37,230 nt of DNA from Azospirillum brasilense (GTDB lineage Bacteria; Pseudomonadota; Alphaproteobacteria; Rickettsiales; UBA3002). Where the stretch lies: positions 1-37,230 of the forward strand of contig QFOX01000012.1 of the NCBI GenBank assembly GCA_003241645.1, read 5' to 3'. Under the pieces are notes generated by a model. The model was not told the DNA's origin. It saw nothing but the letters and a program-made list of their open reading frames with translations, and ran no database searches. The stretch's first letter is position 1. The number at the start of each line of letters is the position of its first letter. Below are positions 33,676-37,230 of the stretch, piece after piece. The position numbers and the translations under genes were made by a program.

Positions 33676-34080
33676 TTAGTTCTGGCCCAGCGCCGTGCGG
33701 TGCATGGTGGTGTATTTGCGGATCAGCGAGCTGGCGGTCTGGAAATGCGCGCCCGTGTCCGACACTTTGGCCATTTGCTCCTCCAGCACCACGTTGTTGC
33801 CATTGGGGTTGATCTCGAAAGTGTTGTTATCCTTCGCGGTCGAATACTCGTTCGCGCCGCCCAGTGTGCCGCTCAGGTGCTTCTCGGAGGTCACGCGCAT
33901 TTGCAGGCGGCCGGCTTCGGCATTGGCCATCTGGTTGAAATCCAGCGGCTTCAGGTCGCGCGCCTTGTAGTGCGGCGTATCAGCATTGGCGATGTTCTGT
34001 GCAAGCACGCCCTGGCGCTGGCCCATGTAGCGCATTTGGGTCTGTAACATCTGCATCAGGGTCGATTGGGTGCTCGTCAT
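33676..34080 (-). CDS. flgB: Flagellar proximal rod protein FlgB
   Basis: Rod protein of 134 residues and first gene of the flagellar operon flgB-flgC-fliE-fliQ-fliR-flhB. The motif QRQGVLAQNIANADTPHYKARDLKPLDF is the FlgB N-terminal signature, and NNVVLEEQMAKVSDTGAHFQTASSLIRKY is the C-terminal helix. A GGAG ribosome site lies six bases before ATG 34080. A well-matched sigma-54 promoter lies 38-52 bases before the start. Confidence 0.96.
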   Translation of the reverse strand: MTSTQSTLMQMLQTQMRYMGQRQGVLAQNIANADTPHYKARDLKPLDFNQMANAEAGRLQMRVTSEKHLSGTLGGANEYSTAKDNNTFEINPNGNNVVLEEQMAKVSDTGAHFQTASSLIRKYTTMHRTALGQN

Positions 34081-34117
34081 CTCAGGCTCCGATTGCGGCG
34101 TCGTTTCGCTTAGTAAT

Positions 34118-34132
34118 GCAAAGCCGATGCCA
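34118..34132 (-). promoter_or_regulatory. Sigma-54 promoter of the flgB operon
   Basis: On the - strand TGGCATCGGCTTTGC, against the consensus TGGCACG-N4-TTGC: the invariant GG and GC are exactly eleven bases apart as required, with only two core differences (TC for CG). The -12 box is 38 bases before the flgB start, giving a 5' leader of about 26 bases. Caulobacter middle flagellar operons use such promoters with FlbD or FleQ-type activators. The 229-base gap (34081-34309) holds this site, the csrA upstream region and two direct repeats. Confidence 0.75.
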
Positions 34133-34276
34133 AAAAGCAGGGTGGGGTCGATTGGTTGCCTAGCGACTTGGGGCGCGGATGGTTCCCGCTGTTAAATGCA
34201 ATATAGGCAAAATTTACCGATAATGCAAACAAATTATGCGCTAGTGGTTGCGCAAGCCCTGTGCTATAGCCAAAAG

Positions 34277-34303
34277 ACCAGTAGGTTCATCGCACCAGTA
34301 GGT
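34277..34303 (+). repeat. Two direct repeats before csrA
   Basis: ACCAGTAGGT occurs at 34277-34286 and again at 34294-34303, 17 bases apart. The second copy carries the likely AGG ribosome site, six bases before the csrA start codon. Could be a protein or RNA binding tandem; the typical CsrA GGA motif is absent here. Confidence 0.6.
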
Positions 34304-34309
34304 CGGTTT

Positions 34310-34564
34310 ATGCTTTATCTATCGCGCAAGGTCGGGGAAGCGATCGTGATCAACAACACGATCGAACTCACCGTGGTCGAAGTTCGGGGCAAGACCGTGA
34401 AACTGGGGTTCGTCTTCCCGCCGGAAGCGACCGTGCTGCGCAAGGAAATCTACGATAAAGTGACGGCCGAGAACGTAGCGGCCTCGCATGCCGGGGATGA
34501 CAGTGTGGACTTCATGGAGGTGGATTTTGACCTCTCGCACTTTGATCCGCCGGGTAAAGCGTAA
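34310..34564 (+). CDS. csrA: Carbon storage regulator CsrA
   Basis: RNA-binding translational regulator, 84 residues against about 61 in E. coli. The CsrA fold is visible: MLYLSRKVGEAIVINNTIELTVVEVRGKTVKLGFVFPPEATVLRKEIYDKV. Leu4 and the arginine of VLRKEI (equivalent to E. coli Arg44) needed for RNA binding are kept. An acidic tail of about 25 residues (DDSVDFMEVDFDLSHFD) is added. ATG 34310 gives the family N-terminus; the open frame extends upstream without similarity. It heads the operon csrA, flhB-like, unknown, fliO, fliP, and its stop overlaps the next ATG (TAATG). A flagellar role is likely, as CsrA commonly controls flagellar messages. Confidence 0.92.
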   Translation: MLYLSRKVGEAIVINNTIELTVVEVRGKTVKLGFVFPPEATVLRKEIYDKVTAENVAASHAGDDSVDFMEVDFDLSHFDPPGKA

Positions 34565-34908
34565 TGGAAAAACCTCCCCGTATCGACCTGACCGAGAGCC
34601 CGGTTCGCCCAACTGCCCCTGAACAGCCCGCCATGGCGGTGGCCATTGAATATGACCGCGCCAGCGAGGGGGCACCGCGCGTGACCGCCTCGGGCCGCGG
34701 CAGCATTGCCGAGCAAATTTTGCAGATCGCGTTCGAGCGCGGCATTAAAGTGCGCAAGGACGCCGAGCTGGTCGAGATCCTGTCGCTGGTCGAGGTCGAT
34801 TCGCCGATTCCGCTGGAAGCGTTCGCTGCGGTTGCCGAAATCCTCGCGCATGTGTATCAGGCCAATGCGGCCATGAAACCGCGCCATACCCTACGGAGCG
34901 AACCATGA
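34564..34908 (+). CDS. FlhB C-terminal domain-like protein (FhlB type)
   Basis: A 114-residue cytoplasmic protein that resembles the C-terminal domain of FlhB without the membrane part. The stretch AVAIEYDRASEGAPRVTASGRGSIAEQILQIAFERGIKVRKDAELVEILSLVEVDSPIPLEAFAAVAEILAHVYQAN lines up with the post-NPTH part of FlhB (A-x-A-L-x-Y ... AP.V.A.G ... I...A...I.I......A..L........IP...Y..VA.I.A.VY). The NPTH self-cleavage motif itself is missing. FlhB-like short paralogues occur in several bacteria. Its ATG overlaps the csrA stop (TAATG). Full-length flhB lies in the divergent operon. It may modulate the export switch, but that is inferred. Confidence 0.8.
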   Translation: MEKPPRIDLTESPVRPTAPEQPAMAVAIEYDRASEGAPRVTASGRGSIAEQILQIAFERGIKVRKDAELVEILSLVEVDSPIPLEAFAAVAEILAHVYQANAAMKPRHTLRSEP

Positions 34909-35231
34909 AGCTGCCCGACACCACCGAACATGCCAGCCCGCAGGCGCTGCTCGCCGCGCTGGATGATTATATCACCCGCGCGCATGCGCACCTCGCGGCG
35001 CGCGAAATGGTGGAGCTGGCCGGGCTGGACAGCGTGGTGGCCACGCTGTGCGAGCGCGTGCTCGCCATGCCGACCGATGCGGGCAAGCCCTTTGCCGACC
35101 AGCTGGACGTGCTGCAGCAGCGCCTTGGCCAGTTGCAGGACGCCATGATCGAAACGCAGGCGGCCATGAAGGACGAGCTTCAGGCCTCGCAACAACGCCA
35201 GCGCGCCAGCCGCGCCTATCGCAGCGAGTAG
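34905..35231 (+). CDS. Hypothetical helical protein in the flagellar operon
   Basis: A 108-residue, nearly all-helical, Glu/Gln/Ala-rich protein I do not recognise. The C-terminal half (QLDVLQQRLGQLQDAMIETQAAMKDELQASQQRQRASRAYRS) is a likely coiled coil. Its size, helical nature and position between the flhB-like gene (4-base ATGA overlap) and fliO (two bases after its stop) fit a flagellar chaperone or assembly factor such as FliT/FlgN. However, I see no sequence signature that proves it. Confidence 0.75.
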   Translation: MKLPDTTEHASPQALLAALDDYITRAHAHLAAREMVELAGLDSVVATLCERVLAMPTDAGKPFADQLDVLQQRLGQLQDAMIETQAAMKDELQASQQRQRASRAYRSE

Positions 35232-35233
35232 CC

Positions 35234-35506
35234 ATGGAAACGGTCGATTTTACCCGCTTCTTCCTGTCGCTGGCCGCGGTCATCGCCCTGATCTGGCTGT
35301 GCGCCGTGCTGGCCAAGAAATTCGGGCTCGATAAGAAACTGCGCGGCGCGACCGGCGGGCAGGGCCGCCTTGCCGTGAACGACGTGCTGTACCTTGACCC
35401 CAAACGCAAATTGCTGCTGGTGCGCGCCGACGCGCGCGAGTATGTGCTACTGGTCGCGGGCGATCAGGTGACCGTGGTGGATAAACTGGAGAAGACGGAT
35501 GCGTAA
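35234..35506 (+). CDS. fliO: Flagellar biosynthesis protein FliO
   Basis: Small export-gate accessory protein of 90 residues that helps assemble FliP. One membrane segment (about residues 8-28, RFFLSLAAVIALIWLCAVLAKKFG) is followed by a cytoplasmic domain with LAVNDVLYLDPKRKLLLVRADAREYVLLVAGD, the FliO domain core. The start is ATG 35234; the open frame begins earlier, but that part overlaps the preceding gene and has no similarity. Its last eight bases overlap the start of fliP, the usual order. Confidence 0.9.
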   Translation: METVDFTRFFLSLAAVIALIWLCAVLAKKFGLDKKLRGATGGQGRLAVNDVLYLDPKRKLLLVRADAREYVLLVAGDQVTVVDKLEKTDA

Positions 35507-36251
35507 GTATCTCTGGGTGGCGCTGGCGCTACTGTTCGTGGGCATGGCCGCGCTGCCGGAGCTGGCCGCCGCGCAAAGCATCAACATCGACGCGGGCGAT
35601 GGCGGCGGGGGCAGCAGCACCGCGCGCATGATCCAGCTTATTTTGCTTATCACGGTGCTCAGTTTAGCGCCGTCCATTCTGGTGATGACCACGTCGTTCA
35701 TGCGCATCATCATCGTGCTGTCGTTCGTGCGCATGGCGATCGGCACGCAGAACACCCCGCCCAACCAGGTGATGGTGGCGCTGGCGCTGTTCCTGACGCT
35801 GTTCATCATGGCGCCCACCTTCCAGAAATCCTACGACGAGGGCATTCGCCCGCTCATCAACGAAGAGATCACCGAAGAGCAGGCGCTGCCGCTTGCCGCC
35901 GCACCGTTCCACACCTTCATGCTGGAGCATGTGCGCGAGAAAGACCTGCGCCTGTTCATGGACATGCAGGAAACGAAAGTGGAAACCCCGGCCGACACGC
36001 CGTTCCAGGTGCTCATTCCGGCCTTCATGATCAGCGAGCTGAAACGCGCCTTCGAGATCGGCTTCCTCATCTTCATTCCCTTCCTCATCATCGACATGGT
36101 GGTGGCCAGTATCCTCATGGCGATGGGGATGATGATGCTGCCGCCGGTGGTGATCTCGCTGCCGTTCAAGATCGTCTTCTTCGTGCTGGTGGATGGATGG
36201 TACATGCTCGCCGGATCGCTGGTGCGGTCGTTCGGGGCGGGTGGCAGTTAA
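35499..36251 (+). CDS. fliP: Flagellar export gate protein FliP
   Basis: Core export-channel protein of 250 residues. A cleavable signal peptide occupies about residues 1-25 (WVALALLFVGMAALPELAAAQ). The conserved segments are MTTSFMRIIIVLSFVRMAIGTQNTPPNQVMVALALFLTLFIMAPTF and TPFQVLIPAFMISELKRAFEIGFLIFIPFLIIDMVVASILMAMGMMMLPPVVISLPFKIVFFVLVDGW, which together are the FliP signature. A periplasmic region separates them. It overlaps fliO and is followed by a small membrane gene. FliP here and FliQ/FliR in the divergent operon make up the gate. Confidence 0.97.
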   Translation: MRKYLWVALALLFVGMAALPELAAAQSINIDAGDGGGGSSTARMIQLILLITVLSLAPSILVMTTSFMRIIIVLSFVRMAIGTQNTPPNQVMVALALFLTLFIMAPTFQKSYDEGIRPLINEEITEEQALPLAAAPFHTFMLEHVREKDLRLFMDMQETKVETPADTPFQVLIPAFMISELKRAFEIGFLIFIPFLIIDMVVASILMAMGMMMLPPVVISLPFKIVFFVLVDGWYMLAGSLVRSFGAGGS

Positions 36252-36263
36252 CAGGTGGAACGT

Positions 36264-36515
36264 ATGAAAAAACTTCTCATCAACCTTGCGATCATTGCCG
36301 CGGTCATCTTCGTGATCTGGATGTCGGCCATCCTGTTCATTGGGCTCGCGGTGGTCGGCGTCATTGGCTATGCGCTGTATTACGCGCGCGATTTCCTGAC
36401 CGAAAAGGGCATCCTCAACCCCACGCCGGGCATTGCCCCGCAGGCCGAGGACGCGCCCGAGCACATCACCGTGATCGACGGTGACTTCACCCGTATCGAC
36501 GAACCCAAAGAATAG
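36264..36515 (+). CDS. Hypothetical small membrane protein after fliP
   Basis: An 83-residue protein with two close hydrophobic segments (about residues 5-22 and 24-42), then a short charged tail containing TEKGILNPTPGIAPQAEDAPEHITVIDGDF. I do not recognise it. Start: ATG 36264 has an AGGTGGA ribosome site, preferred over an in-frame GTG at 36255. It is 12 bases after fliP and so probably co-transcribed. The tail is likely cytoplasmic; no known flagellar family is evident. Confidence 0.65.
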   Translation: MKKLLINLAIIAAVIFVIWMSAILFIGLAVVGVIGYALYYARDFLTEKGILNPTPGIAPQAEDAPEHITVIDGDFTRIDEPKE

Positions 36516-36518
36516 CGC

Positions 36519-37230
36519 TTATTCGCCCGCGTTCTCTTCACCCGCTGCCGAAGCATCTTCGGCAGGCGGCGTTGTTGCGGCGTCGGCAGGTGCGTCTGCC
36601 GTGGGTGCCGCTTGTTCTGTGGTGGCGGGCGCTGTTTCTGCAGCGGGTGCCTCCGCCGTGGTATCCGCCGTGGGTGCCGCCTCTGCCGGTGGCGTGGCCG
36701 CGGGCGCGGGAGCCGGAGCCGGTTCTTCTTCTTCTTCTTCTTCTTCTGCCGGCACGGGCACGGGCGTGGTCGCCGCGGTGCTGGGGGCGGCGGCCACCTC
36801 GCTCAGGCGGCCCTGCGCGATCTTTTTGCGGAACATATCAAGGAAGCTCTCCGTGCGGCTGATTTGCGCGGCCACCAGCTTCGAATCTTCTGTATCCAGC
36901 GGGTTGGTATCGTTGGTGATGTAATCGAAGATCTCTTTGTAGGGTGATTCCGGCATCAGCCCCATGTAGTAATCGCGCAGGTAGCTGAGCTGGTTCGGCT
37001 CCTCCTCGAACGTGTAGGCGAGCGCAAGCTTCAGCAGCACCTGCATTTCACGATCGTTCATTTTTTCGGTCAGGCTCTGGCGCATGGCGAGGATCTCCTC
37101 GGCCGTGTTGATCACGTTCGGCCAGTCCTGCATGGCCCAGAGAATATCCAGCCGCAGCAGCGCGCCGTCCATGCTCGCATCCTGGCTGAGCATGCTCAGC
37201 GCTTCCTGCGGCCGCCCATTGGCGGCCAGT
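36519..37230 (-). CDS. TPR-like repeat protein with acidic Pro/Ala-rich tail, 5' end outside the window
   Basis: Partial protein; at least 236 residues are seen, continuing past the right edge. The helical part (LAANGRPQEALSMLSQDA, DGALLRLDILWAMQDWPNVINTAEEIL, LLKLALAYTFEEE) looks like TPR units. A linker (YLRDYYMGLMPESPYKEIFDYITNDTNPLDTEDSKLVAAQISRTESFLDMFRKKIAQGRL) follows. The last 85 residues are low-complexity: a run of eight Glu flanked by Pro/Ala/Thr-rich sequence, probably disordered. It converges with the small membrane gene. Proteins of this design in alphaproteobacteria often act in flagellar or cell-envelope assembly, but its function is unknown here. Confidence 0.75.
   Translation of the reverse strand, partial: LAANGRPQEALSMLSQDASMDGALLRLDILWAMQDWPNVINTAEEILAMRQSLTEKMNDREMQVLLKLALAYTFEEEPNQLSYLRDYYMGLMPESPYKEIFDYITNDTNPLDTEDSKLVAAQISRTESFLDMFRKKIAQGRLSEVAAAPSTAATTPVPVPAEEEEEEEEPAPAPAPAATPPAEAAPTADTTAEAPAAETAPATTEQAAPTADAPADAATTPPAEDASAAGEENAGE
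36723..36747. repeat. TTC/GAA trinucleotide tract
   Basis: Eight consecutive TTC units on the + strand, coding for the Glu run in the - strand TPR-like gene. Such tracts can vary in length between strains. Confidence 0.85.

Noticed and set aside
34236..34250. Possible sigma-54 site upstream of csrA (TGCGCTAGTGGTTGC)
   Set aside because: The -12 TTGC fits, but the essential GG of the -24 element is replaced by GC.

Overview
The window is a compact, GC-rich stretch of an alphaproteobacterial chromosome. The evidence for this class is the CckA cell-cycle kinase next to the recA/alaS region and the flhB-fliR-fliQ-fliE-flgC-flgB flagellar block, a long-form (Rickettsia-like) isocitrate dehydrogenase, and a good sigma-54 match in front of the flagellar genes. 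Genus cannot be named from the sequence alone. I recognise no rRNA, tRNA, CRISPR array, insertion sequence or prophage, and no gene-free stretch exceeds 300 bases; the longest gaps are 4417-4630 and 34081-34309.

Layout. 1-1863: housekeeping run rimO (truncated by the window), lepB, rnc, tightly packed on the + strand. 1943-15750 is a surface-glycan locus. It holds an aminotransferase (pglE-like), a phosphoglycosyl transferase (pglC-like) and an acetyltransferase (pglD-like) of the diacetylbacillosamine type. It also holds wbpE, wbpA and a fused wbpB-wbpD on the - strand, which make a UDP-2,3-diacetamido-uronic acid. After an intervening RluA-type pseudouridine synthase come a family 2 glycosyltransferase, a Wzx-like flippase, a glutaminase-WbpG fusion and an exported protein of unknown function. 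A convergent integral-membrane glycosyltransferase (15747-18212) closes the locus. 18380-20358: a low-GC LprI-like secreted protein and icd. 20503-27749: an unknown protein, an OmpW porin, alaS, a serine acetyltransferase-like gene, recA and a prepilin-like protein. 27858-30467: cckA, split in two by one in-frame amber codon. 30548-34080: flhB-fliR-fliQ-fliE-flgC-flgB on the - strand. 34310-36515: the divergent operon csrA, flhB-like paralogue, unknown, fliO, fliP, unknown. 36519 to the end: a truncated repeat protein with an acidic Pro/Ala-rich tail.

How the genes fit together. The glycan genes suggest a polyprenyl-linked glycan begun by a PglC-type transferase. It would carry an amino-uronic acid that may be amidinated by the WbpG-like enzyme, and would be flipped by Wzx. 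No polymerase (Wzy), 4,6-dehydratase (PglF) or 2-epimerase (WbpI) is visible here. The flagellar genes give most of the type III export gate (FliO, FliP, FliQ, FliR, FlhB) and the proximal rod (FliE, FlgB, FlgC). CsrA heads the divergent export operon, and the CckA halves lie next to these flagellar genes.

The most notable observations are the amber-split cckA, the two biosynthetic gene fusions (WbpB-WbpD and class II glutaminase-WbpG), the sigma-54 site before flgB, a hairpin embracing the flhB start codon, and near-identical 52-bp palindromic elements in opposite orientation on either side of the pgl-like genes.
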